In this document: in pieces, positions 25,138 through 31,859 of the stretch | Layout: each line of letters opens with the position of its first letter | How positions within the stretch are numbered: position 1 is the first letter of the stretch | Assembly: GCF_014202335.1 (NCBI RefSeq) | Contig: NZ_JACHGP010000012.1 | Location: 1 to 64,000, forward strand | Source: Mycobacterium sp. AZCC_0083 | Lineage (GTDB): Bacteria > Actinomycetota > Actinomycetes > Mycobacteriales > Mycobacteriaceae | DNA: 64,000 nt | Direction: 5' to 3' | Program-made: the position numbers and the translations under genes | The notes under the pieces: generated by a model | The model's database searches: none | What the model was told of the DNA's origin: nothing | Seen by the model: only the letters and a program-made list of their open reading frames with translations

Positions 25138-25527
25138 GTGAACGCGGACGTGTGCCTGGACGTGGCGAACCGGCTGTTCGGCGCCATCGAGCGCGGTGAG
25201 TACGAGACCGTCGCCGACATGTGGGCCGATGACGTCACGGTCTGGCACACAGGAGACTCACAGAACGACGATCGCGTCCGGGCGCTGAAGGTGATCCGGT
25301 GGTTCATGAACGTCACGGCGACTCGGAGCTACGAGATCCTGGATCGCCAGTACTTCGACGGCGGATTCGTGCAACAACACATCCTGCGCGCCAGCCGACC
25401 CGACGGCACATCGATCGAAATGCGGGTCTGCATCGTGATTAAGGTGGACACCGGGGGCCGGATCACCCGCGTCGACGAGTACTTCGACCCGGCCGACATG
25501 GACCCGCTGCTGAGGAGCACGACATGA
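25138..25527 (+). CDS. SnoaL/NTF2-like fold protein
   Basis: A 129-residue cone-shaped alpha+beta barrel protein. The pattern VANRLFGAIERGEYETVADMWADDVTVWH, a middle helix with VIRWFMN, and the closing strands IEMRVCIVIKVDTGGRITRVDEYFDPADM are typical of SnoaL-like proteins (about 130 residues). These can be isomerases, cyclases or ligand binders; no catalytic assignment is safe. The GTG at 25138 has GGAGA 4 bp upstream. It is divergent from the methyltransferase across the SoxR-type box and overlaps the YceI gene by 4 bp. Confidence 0.75.
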   Translation: MNADVCLDVANRLFGAIERGEYETVADMWADDVTVWHTGDSQNDDRVRALKVIRWFMNVTATRSYEILDRQYFDGGFVQQHILRASRPDGTSIEMRVCIVIKVDTGGRITRVDEYFDPADMDPLLRSTT

Positions 25528-26069
25528 CCACCGTTTCGGACCTGCTCGCCAACGCCCAGCCGGGAACCGCGTGGATTCTGGATCGCAACCGCTCGACGGT
25601 GAGGGTCCGGAACAAGACGTTCTGGGGTGCGGTCCCCGTCAAGAGCACGTTCAGCGACGTCGAGGGCGAGGGCGAGATCACCGCGGCCAACACCATCGCC
25701 GGCCACCTGCGGGTCGGCGCGGCATCGGTGTCCACGGGCATCGGAAAGCGCGATGATCACCTGCGGTCGGCCGACTTCTTCGAGGTCGAGAACCATCCCG
25801 TGATCAGCATCGACGTGCACGGCGCGACGGTCACCGGAGCGGACACGCTTGACCTCGACGCCACCATCACCATCAAACGGGTCGAACGCCGACTCGTCCT
25901 GCCCGCCACGGTGAAGCTGCTCGGCGACGGCGTCGTCCGGATCACCACCAAGGCAGAGATCAGCCGCAAGGATTTTGGCGTCGACGGCAATATGGCGGGC
26001 ATGATCCCGGACGCCACCCGGCTGGAAGGTGACGCCGTATTCACGCCGCGCGCCACGGACGCGCCGTAG
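25524..26069 (+). CDS. YceI family lipocalin-like protein
   Basis: A 181-residue YceI-domain protein: a lipocalin-like barrel that binds isoprenoid or fatty-acid chains. Key family segments are WILDRNRSTVRVRNKTFWGAV, the SVSTGIGKRDDHLRSADFFEVENHP stretch (highly conserved HLRSxDFFDxxxxP), and ISRKDFGVDG. No signal peptide is present, so it is probably cytosolic. It is coupled to the SnoaL-like gene by ATGA overlap and ends 10 bp before the Rv3143-like gene. Confidence 0.88.
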   Translation: MTTVSDLLANAQPGTAWILDRNRSTVRVRNKTFWGAVPVKSTFSDVEGEGEITAANTIAGHLRVGAASVSTGIGKRDDHLRSADFFEVENHPVISIDVHGATVTGADTLDLDATITIKRVERRLVLPATVKLLGDGVVRITTKAEISRKDFGVDGNMAGMIPDATRLEGDAVFTPRATDAP

Positions 26070-26079
26070 CATCGGCTCC

Positions 26080-26475
26080 GTGCCCGACTCGCCCCTGCGG
26101 ATCCTGGTCTATAGCGACAACGCGCTGACCCGCGACCAGGTCCGATCGGCGCTCGGACGGCGGGTGCACCCCGACCTGCCCGAGCTGACCTACCTCGACG
26201 TCGCCACGGCCGCCGTCGTGATCAAGAATCTCGACGAGGGCGGCATCGACCTGGCGATCCTGGACGGGGAGGCGGCGCCGACGGGTGGGATGGGGCTGGC
26301 CAAGCAGCTCAAGGACGAGATCGCCGACTGCCCGCCGATCCTGGTACTGACGGGCCGCCCGGACGACGCCTGGCTGGCCTCTTGGTCACGCGCCGAGGCC
26401 GCTGTGCCGCATCCGATCGACCCCATCGCCCTTGGCGAGGCGGTAGCCACGCTGCTGCGCGCCGTCGTGCAGTAA
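26080..26475 (+). CDS. single-domain response-regulator-like protein (Rv3143-like)
   Basis: A 131-residue receiver-fold protein with no output domain. It starts RILVYSDNALTRDQVRSAL (acidic pocket), has the likely phospho-acceptor aspartate in LAILDGEAAPTGG, and LVLTGRPDD for strand 4. The conserved lysine before the final proline loop is replaced: the sequence reads PHPIDP instead of the usual KP. It corresponds in position and size to M. tuberculosis Rv3143, upstream of nuoA, though the PPE gene found between them there is absent. Its partner kinase is not known. Confidence 0.82.
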   Translation: MPDSPLRILVYSDNALTRDQVRSALGRRVHPDLPELTYLDVATAAVVIKNLDEGGIDLAILDGEAAPTGGMGLAKQLKDEIADCPPILVLTGRPDDAWLASWSRAEAAVPHPIDPIALGEAVATLLRAVVQ

Positions 26476-26543
26476 CCAGCACGAAATAGTCTGGGACGGT
26501 TCACTCTTCGCGTCGCACGCGGGCGAGGATGCTGACGCCCAGT

Positions 26544-26557
26544 GATCAAACTTGATC
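26544..26557. promoter_or_regulatory. GATCAA-AC-TTGATC palindrome upstream of the nuo operon
   Basis: Perfect 6-base arms with a 2-base centre, about 90 bp before nuoA, in the 170-bp non-coding gap that must hold the nuo promoter. A candidate regulator site; the protein is unknown. Confidence 0.45.
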
Positions 26558-26645
26558 CTATCCAAAATACGGCGGGCCAACCGTTAACGTGACTAAGCTG
26601 TGGTTCAGCTCACATCGACAGCCAACGAGGGAGCGACACAGCGGC

Positions 26646-27020
26646 ATGAACGTTTACATACCAATCCTGGTGCTCGGGGCCATTGCGGCCGCGTTCGCCG
26701 TCGGTTCGGTCGGCATCGCCGTCCTCATCGGACCGCGGCGCTACAACCGGGCCAAGCTCGAGGCCTACGAATGCGGCATCGAACCGATGGCGCCGGGTTC
26801 CCCCGGTCACGAAACCACCGGCCAGCGATTCCCGGTCAAGTACTACCTCACCGCGATGTTGTTCATCGTGTTCGACATCGAGATCGTGTTCCTCTATCCG
26901 TGGGCCGTCTCGTTCGACTCGCTTGGCCTGTTCGCGGTCGTCGAGATGTTGCTCTTCATGCTCACCGTGTTCGTCGCGTACGCCTATGTGTGGCGACGCG
27001 GCGGATTGAGCTGGGACTGA
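26646..27020 (+). CDS. nuoA: NADH-quinone oxidoreductase subunit A
   Basis: A 124-residue membrane subunit of complex I with three hydrophobic helices. The family signature KLEAYECGIEPM follows helix 1, RFPVKYYLTAMLFIVFDIEIVFLYPWAV spans helix 2, and EMLLFMLTVFVAYAYVWRRG forms helix 3. It lies at the hinge of the peripheral and membrane arms near the quinone site. GAGGGAG at 26627-26633 is the probable ribosome site. First gene of the 14-gene operon. Confidence 0.96.
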   Translation: MNVYIPILVLGAIAAAFAVGSVGIAVLIGPRRYNRAKLEAYECGIEPMAPGSPGHETTGQRFPVKYYLTAMLFIVFDIEIVFLYPWAVSFDSLGLFAVVEMLLFMLTVFVAYAYVWRRGGLSWD

Positions 27021-27025
27021 TCTAG

Positions 27026-27583
27026 ATGGGTCTCGAAGAACGCTTGCCCGGCGGCATCCTGCTGTCGACGGTGGAGAAGGTGGCCGGCTACGTCCGCAAG
27101 GGATCGCTGTGGCCCGCGACGTTCGGCCTTGCGTGCTGCGCCATCGAGATGATGGCCACTGCCGGACCGCGATTCGACATCGCCAGGTTCGGCATGGAGC
27201 GGTTCTCGGCGACGCCGCGGCAGGCCGATCTGATGATCGTCGCGGGGCGCGTCAGCCAGAAGATGGCGCCGGTGTTGCGACAGGTCTACGACCAGATGGC
27301 CGAGCCCAAATGGGTTCTGGCGATGGGCGTCTGCGCATCCTCGGGCGGCATGTTCAACAACTACGCCGTCGTCCAGGGCGTTGACCACGTGGTCCCCGTG
27401 GACATCTACCTGCCCGGCTGTCCACCACGGCCTGAGATGCTACTGAATGCGATCCTGATGCTGCACGCCAAGATCCAGGAGATGCCACTCGGGGTCAACC
27501 GCGCCGATGCCATCGCCGCCGCCGAGGAGGCGGCGCTCGCGTCGCGGCCCACCATCGAGTTCACGGGACTGCTGCGGTCATGA
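27026..27583 (+). CDS. nuoB: NADH-quinone oxidoreductase subunit B
   Basis: A 185-residue peripheral subunit that holds the terminal iron-sulfur cluster N2. The cysteine ligands are visible in TFGLACCAIEMM, in GVCASSGGMFNNY and in DIYLPGCPPRPEML. It passes electrons to the quinone at the interface with NuoD. It begins 5 bp after nuoA and overlaps nuoC by 4 bp. Confidence 0.97.
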   Translation: MGLEERLPGGILLSTVEKVAGYVRKGSLWPATFGLACCAIEMMATAGPRFDIARFGMERFSATPRQADLMIVAGRVSQKMAPVLRQVYDQMAEPKWVLAMGVCASSGGMFNNYAVVQGVDHVVPVDIYLPGCPPRPEMLLNAILMLHAKIQEMPLGVNRADAIAAAEEAALASRPTIEFTGLLRS

Positions 27584-28269
27584 GCGAGGCGAACGGCACC
27601 AGCGACGAGCAGTCGCCCCAGCTGATCGGCGTGCGACGAGGCAGCTTCGGCGTCGAGGGCAGCGGCGACACGTCCGGATACGGCAGGCTGATCCGCGAAG
27701 TCGTACTGCCCGGCAGTTCACCGCGACCCTACGGCGGATACTTCGACGACGTGGTCGACAGGTTGATCACCGTGCTCGGCGAGGACGCCTTCAGCGCCGC
27801 CGTCGAACGCGTCGTGGTGTTCCGCGACGAGCTCACCCTCGAGGTGCGCCGCGAGCATCTGGTCGCCGTTGCGCAGGCATTGCGCGACGACGCAGCCTTG
27901 AGATTCGAACTGTGCCTTGGTGTCTCGGGAGTGCACTACCCCAGCGACGCCGACCGCGAACTGCACGCGGTCTACCCGCTGATGTCGATCACACACAACC
28001 GGCGGATCCGCGTCGAGGTGGCCGCACCCGATGCGGATCCCCATGTGCCCTCGCTGTATTCGGTCTACCCCACCACGGACTGGCACGAGCGGGAGACCTA
28101 CGACTTCTTCGGCATCGTGTTCGACGGGCACCCATCGCTGACCCGCATCGAGATGCCCGACGACTGGGTCGGCCATCCGCAACGCAAGGACTACCCGTTG
28201 GGCGGCATCCCCGTGGAGTACCACGGGGCGACGATCCCCCCGCCCGACGAGCGGAGGTCCTACAACTGA
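27580..28269 (+). CDS. nuoC: NADH-quinone oxidoreductase subunit C
   Basis: A 229-residue peripheral-arm subunit. The 30-kDa subunit signature is in the C-terminal half: SVYPTTDWHERETYDFFGIVFDGHPSLTRI, then DWVGHPQRKDYPLGG. NuoC and NuoD are separate proteins here, not fused as in E. coli. The first 45 residues are a variable extension. Overlaps nuoB (ATGA) and nuoD (TGATG). Confidence 0.96.
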   Translation: MSEANGTSDEQSPQLIGVRRGSFGVEGSGDTSGYGRLIREVVLPGSSPRPYGGYFDDVVDRLITVLGEDAFSAAVERVVVFRDELTLEVRREHLVAVAQALRDDAALRFELCLGVSGVHYPSDADRELHAVYPLMSITHNRRIRVEVAAPDADPHVPSLYSVYPTTDWHERETYDFFGIVFDGHPSLTRIEMPDDWVGHPQRKDYPLGGIPVEYHGATIPPPDERRSYN

Positions 28270-29579
28270 TGACCCAACAAGACGTTCCCGAGACCGTGAT
28301 CACGGTGGGCGGGGAAGACTGGGACGACGTCGTCAAGGCCGCAAGGGACAGTGGCGTCGCAGGCGAGCGCATCGTCGTCAACATGGGACCCCAGCACCCG
28401 TCCACACACGGCGTGCTGCGGCTCATCCTCGAGATCGACGGCGAGACGATCACCGAGGCCCGCTGTGGAATCGGCTACCTGCACACCGGAATCGAGAAGA
28501 ACCTCGAGTACCGTAACTGGACGCAGGGCGTCACGTTCGTCACGCGAATGGACTACCTGTCGCCGTTCTTCAACGAGACGGCGTATTGCCTCGGCGTCGA
28601 GAAGTTACTCGACGTGACCGACGACATCCCCGAGCGGGCCACCGTCATCCGAGTGATGCTGATGGAGCTCAACCGGATCTCCAGCCACCTCGTCGCCCTG
28701 GCGACAGGAGGCATGGAACTGGGCGCCATGTCGGCCATGTTCTTCGGCTTCCTCGGACGTGAACAGGTGCTTGCGGTGTTCGAGACCATCACCGGCCTGC
28801 GCATGAACCATGCCTACATCCGGCCCGGTGGGGTGGCCGTCGACGTGCCCGACGAGGCGATGCCGCAGCTCGAGGAGCTGCTGCGGACGATGCCCGACAA
28901 GCTCACCGATCTGGAGAACCTGCTCAACGAGAACTACATCTGGAAGGCCCGCACCGTCGGCGTCGGCTACCTGGATCTCACGGGCTGCATGGCGCTCGGC
29001 ATCACCGGCCCGATCCTTCGCTCCACCGGACTGCCGCACGACCTGCGCCGCGCCCAACCGTATTGCGGGTACGAGAACTACGAGTTCGACGTGATCACCA
29101 CCGACGAGTGCGATGCCTACGGCCGCTACCTGATCCGGGTGCGGGAGATGCGGGAGTCGCTCAAGATCATCGAGCAGTGTGTCGATCGACTCAAGCCAGG
29201 ACCGGTGATGCTCACCGACAAGAAACTCGCCTGGCCGGCCGACCTCAAACTCGGCCCCGACGGTCTTGGCAACTCGAAGGAATACATCGCCAAGATCATG
29301 GGCGGCTCGATGGAAGCCCTGATCCATCACTTCAAACTGGTCACCGAGGGCATCCGGGTGCCCGCCGGGCAGGTTTACGTCGCGGTCGAGTCGCCGCGCG
29401 GCGAACTCGGCGTGCACATGGTGTCCGACGGAGGCACACGGCCCTATCGCGTGCACTACCGCGACCCGTCGTTCACCAATCTTCAAGCGGTGGCGGCGAT
29501 GTGCGAGGGCGGCATGGTCGCCGACGCGATCTCGGCGGTGGCGTCGATCGACCCGGTAATGGGCGGTGTGGATAGGTGA
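28269..29579 (+). CDS. nuoD: NADH-quinone oxidoreductase subunit D
   Basis: A 436-residue peripheral subunit related to hydrogenase large subunits that forms the quinone-binding pocket with NuoB. The pocket loop VVNMGPQHPSTHGVLRL with its key histidine is intact, followed by YLHTGIEKNLEYR and the C-terminal ESPRGELGVHMVSDGG. The ATG shares its A with the nuoC stop. A copy of a dispersed repeat starts at the last base pair of this gene (29578). Confidence 0.97.
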   Translation: MTQQDVPETVITVGGEDWDDVVKAARDSGVAGERIVVNMGPQHPSTHGVLRLILEIDGETITEARCGIGYLHTGIEKNLEYRNWTQGVTFVTRMDYLSPFFNETAYCLGVEKLLDVTDDIPERATVIRVMLMELNRISSHLVALATGGMELGAMSAMFFGFLGREQVLAVFETITGLRMNHAYIRPGGVAVDVPDEAMPQLEELLRTMPDKLTDLENLLNENYIWKARTVGVGYLDLTGCMALGITGPILRSTGLPHDLRRAQPYCGYENYEFDVITTDECDAYGRYLIRVREMRESLKIIEQCVDRLKPGPVMLTDKKLAWPADLKLGPDGLGNSKEYIAKIMGGSMEALIHHFKLVTEGIRVPAGQVYVAVESPRGELGVHMVSDGGTRPYRVHYRDPSFTNLQAVAAMCEGGMVADAISAVASIDPVMGGVDR

Positions 29580-29598
29580 TGAGCGCTTGCGCGAAGAG
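29578..29598 (+). repeat. dispersed repeat copy at the nuoD-nuoE junction
   Basis: The 21 bases starting GATGAGCGCTTGCGCGAA are identical to the complement of 53002-53022, upstream of the hpx-like gene. Here the repeat ends in GAAGAG, which with the following GAG makes the purine-rich ribosome site for nuoE. Confidence 0.65.
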
Positions 29599-29601
29599 GA
29601 G

Positions 29602-30456
29602 ATGGCACAAGTGACGGCGATCGAACTTCGTCTGGGACCCCGGCCCGACGAACCGGGACCGCCCATCACCCGCGGGCCGCAGTCCTATCCGGCCGACGTG
29701 ACGACCCGGCTCGCCGCCGATGCCGCCGCGATCATCGGCCGCTACCCCAGCTCACGGTCCGCCCTTCTGCCCATGCTGCATCTGGTGCAGGCCGAGGAGG
29801 GCTTTCTCACCCCGGCCGGAATCGCCTTCTGCGCAGACCAACTCGACCTGACCCCGGCCGAGGTCACCGCGGTCGCCACGTTCTACTCGATGTACCGGCG
29901 GACGCCGACGGGCGACTACCTGGTCGGGGTGTGCACCAACACGCTGTGTGCCGTCATGGGCGGCGACGCGATCCTCGAGGTGCTCGAAGAACACCTCGGC
30001 GTGCACGCCGGGCAGACCACCGAAGATGGCAAGGTCACCCTGGACCACGTCGAATGCAACGCCGCGTGCGACTACGCGCCCGTGGTGATGGTCAACTGGG
30101 AGTTCTTCGACAACCAGACACCCTCGTCGGCAAGGGATCTCGTCGACCAGTTGCGTGACGGCTGGCCGGTGTCGCCCACCCGCGGCGCACCGCTGTGCAC
30201 GTTCCGCGAGACGGCCCGCATCCTTGCCGGTTTCCCCGATCAACGGCCGGGAGCCAATGACGGCGCCGCCGGCGAGGCGACGCTGGCCGGACTAAGGGTG
30301 GCCCAAGAGCGCGGCATGGAGGCGCCATCGGTGGCCAATGCAAGTGCGGTGGCCGACGGACCCGACGACGAGCAGATCGCGAAGAAGTCGGCCCGCGACG
30401 AACCTGCGCCAGGACCGTCGGCTGACGTGCCGCCGAAGAATGGGGATCGGCCATGA
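29602..30456 (+). CDS. nuoE: NADH-quinone oxidoreductase subunit E
   Basis: A 284-residue NADH-module subunit carrying the [2Fe-2S] cluster N1a. The four cysteines lie in GVCTNTLCAVMGG and HVECNAACDYAPVVMVN. The core resembles M. tuberculosis NuoE; an extra low-complexity C-terminal tail of about 55 residues, rich in Ala, Pro and Asp, follows. The ATG at 29602 abuts the GAGGAG ribosome site, so a GTG at 29611, spaced 9 bp from it, may be the true start. Overlaps nuoF by 4 bp. Confidence 0.94.
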   Translation: MAQVTAIELRLGPRPDEPGPPITRGPQSYPADVTTRLAADAAAIIGRYPSSRSALLPMLHLVQAEEGFLTPAGIAFCADQLDLTPAEVTAVATFYSMYRRTPTGDYLVGVCTNTLCAVMGGDAILEVLEEHLGVHAGQTTEDGKVTLDHVECNAACDYAPVVMVNWEFFDNQTPSSARDLVDQLRDGWPVSPTRGAPLCTFRETARILAGFPDQRPGANDGAAGEATLAGLRVAQERGMEAPSVANASAVADGPDDEQIAKKSARDEPAPGPSADVPPKNGDRP

Positions 30457-31766
30457 CGCTCACCCCCGTGCTCAGCGCCTACTGGGACGATCCCGAATCC
30501 TGGACGCTGCAGACCTACCTGGACCACGACGGCTATCAGGCGCTGTCGACCGCGCTGGCGATGGACCCCGACGCGGTCATCGCCCTCGTCAAGGACTCCG
30601 GACTGCGCGGCCGCGGCGGCGCGGGCTTCCCCACCGGTCAGAAGTGGTCGTTCATCCCGCAGGGCCCGGACGGTGCTGGTGCCAAGCCGCACTATCTGGT
30701 GATCAACGCCGATGAGTCGGAACCCGGTACCTGCAAGGACATTCCACTCATGATGGCCACGCCGCACGTGCTGGTCGAGGGCGCGATCATCGCGGCCTAC
30801 GCCATCCGCGCCCGTCATGCGTTCATCTACGTCCGCGGCGAGGTGGTGCCGGTGCTGCGCCGGTTGCAGAACGCCGTCGACGAGGCCTACGCGGCCGGAT
30901 ACCTGGGCACCGACATCCGCGGCACGGGCTTCGACCTCGACCTGGTGGTGCACGCGGGCGCCGGCGCCTACATCTGCGGCGAGGAGACCGCGCTGCTCGA
31001 CTCGCTGGAGGGCAGGCGAGGCCAGCCTCGGCTGCGGCCGCCATTCCCCGCCGTTGCTGGCCTGTACGCCTGCCCGACGGTGGTCAACAACGTCGAGTCG
31101 ATCGCGAGCGTGCCCGCCGTCATGCGCGGCGGGGTCGAATGGTTCAAGTCGATGGGCTCGGAGAAGTCGCCGGGTTTCACGCTGTACTCGCTGTCCGGCC
31201 ACGTCACCAGGCCCGGCCAGTACGAGGCGCCGTTGGGCATCACGCTGAACGAACTCCTCGACTACGCAGGCGGGGTGCGGGCAGGCCACCAGCTGAAGTT
31301 CTGGACCCCCGGCGGATCGTCCACCCCACTGCTGACGGCCGAACACCTCGACGTGCCATTGGATTACGAGAACATGGCCAAGGTCGGATCGATGCTCGGC
31401 ACCAAGGCGCTGCAGATCTTCGACGAGACCACATGCGTGGTGCGGGCGGTCCGCCGCTGGACCCAGTTCTACGCCCACGAGTCCTGCGGCAAGTGCACAC
31501 CGTGTCGCGAGGGCACCTACTGGCTGGCCCAGATCTACGAGCGCCTCGAGACCGGTCAGGCGGGTGAAGCCGATCTCGACAAACTGCTCGACATCGCCGA
31601 TGCGATCAACGGCAAGTCGTTCTGCGCGCTCGGCGACGGCGCGGCGAGCCCAATCCTGTCGTCGATCAAGTACTTCCGCGACGAGTACGTCGCGCACCTT
31701 GACGGCGGGTGTCCGTTCGACCCGCACGCATCGATGCTCGCCGCACCGGAAGGGGCCGCCGTATGA
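30453..31766 (+). CDS. nuoF: NADH-quinone oxidoreductase subunit F
   Basis: A 437-residue subunit that binds NADH, FMN and the [4Fe-4S] cluster N3. GLRGRGGAGFPTGQKW is the NADH-binding glycine loop, GAGAYICGEETALLDSLEG the FMN region, and ESCGKCTPCREGTYW with a later CALGDG cysteine the cluster ligands. Electrons enter complex I here. A 93-bp structured spacer separates it from nuoG. Confidence 0.97.
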   Translation: MTLTPVLSAYWDDPESWTLQTYLDHDGYQALSTALAMDPDAVIALVKDSGLRGRGGAGFPTGQKWSFIPQGPDGAGAKPHYLVINADESEPGTCKDIPLMMATPHVLVEGAIIAAYAIRARHAFIYVRGEVVPVLRRLQNAVDEAYAAGYLGTDIRGTGFDLDLVVHAGAGAYICGEETALLDSLEGRRGQPRLRPPFPAVAGLYACPTVVNNVESIASVPAVMRGGVEWFKSMGSEKSPGFTLYSLSGHVTRPGQYEAPLGITLNELLDYAGGVRAGHQLKFWTPGGSSTPLLTAEHLDVPLDYENMAKVGSMLGTKALQIFDETTCVVRAVRRWTQFYAHESCGKCTPCREGTYWLAQIYERLETGQAGEADLDKLLDIADAINGKSFCALGDGAASPILSSIKYFRDEYVAHLDGGCPFDPHASMLAAPEGAAV

Positions 31767-31779
31767 CGACAACCATCCG

Positions 31780-31840
31780 CGCGAGCAGTCGCAAAGTGCC
31801 CTCCTTTGCCCTGAATCAGGGCCATATATGTCTGCTCGCG
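31780..31840. repeat. nested inverted repeats in the nuoF-nuoG spacer
   Basis: The outer arms CGCGAGCAG (31780-31788) and CTGCTCGCG (31832-31840) are perfect complements. Inside, GCCCTGA-A-TCAGGGC (31808-31822) is a second perfect dyad. Together they form an imperfect 61-bp hairpin in an otherwise tightly packed operon. It looks like a degenerate copy of a mycobacterial intergenic palindromic repeat beginning GCGAGCAG. Confidence 0.6.
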
Positions 31841-31859
31841 GGAAAGGGGTGACGCGCTC

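Noticed and set aside
31767..31859. Possible small gene or tRNA in the nuoF-nuoG spacer
   Set aside because: No cloverleaf, no CCA end, and no frame with a start and plausible peptide; the dyads explain the sequence better.
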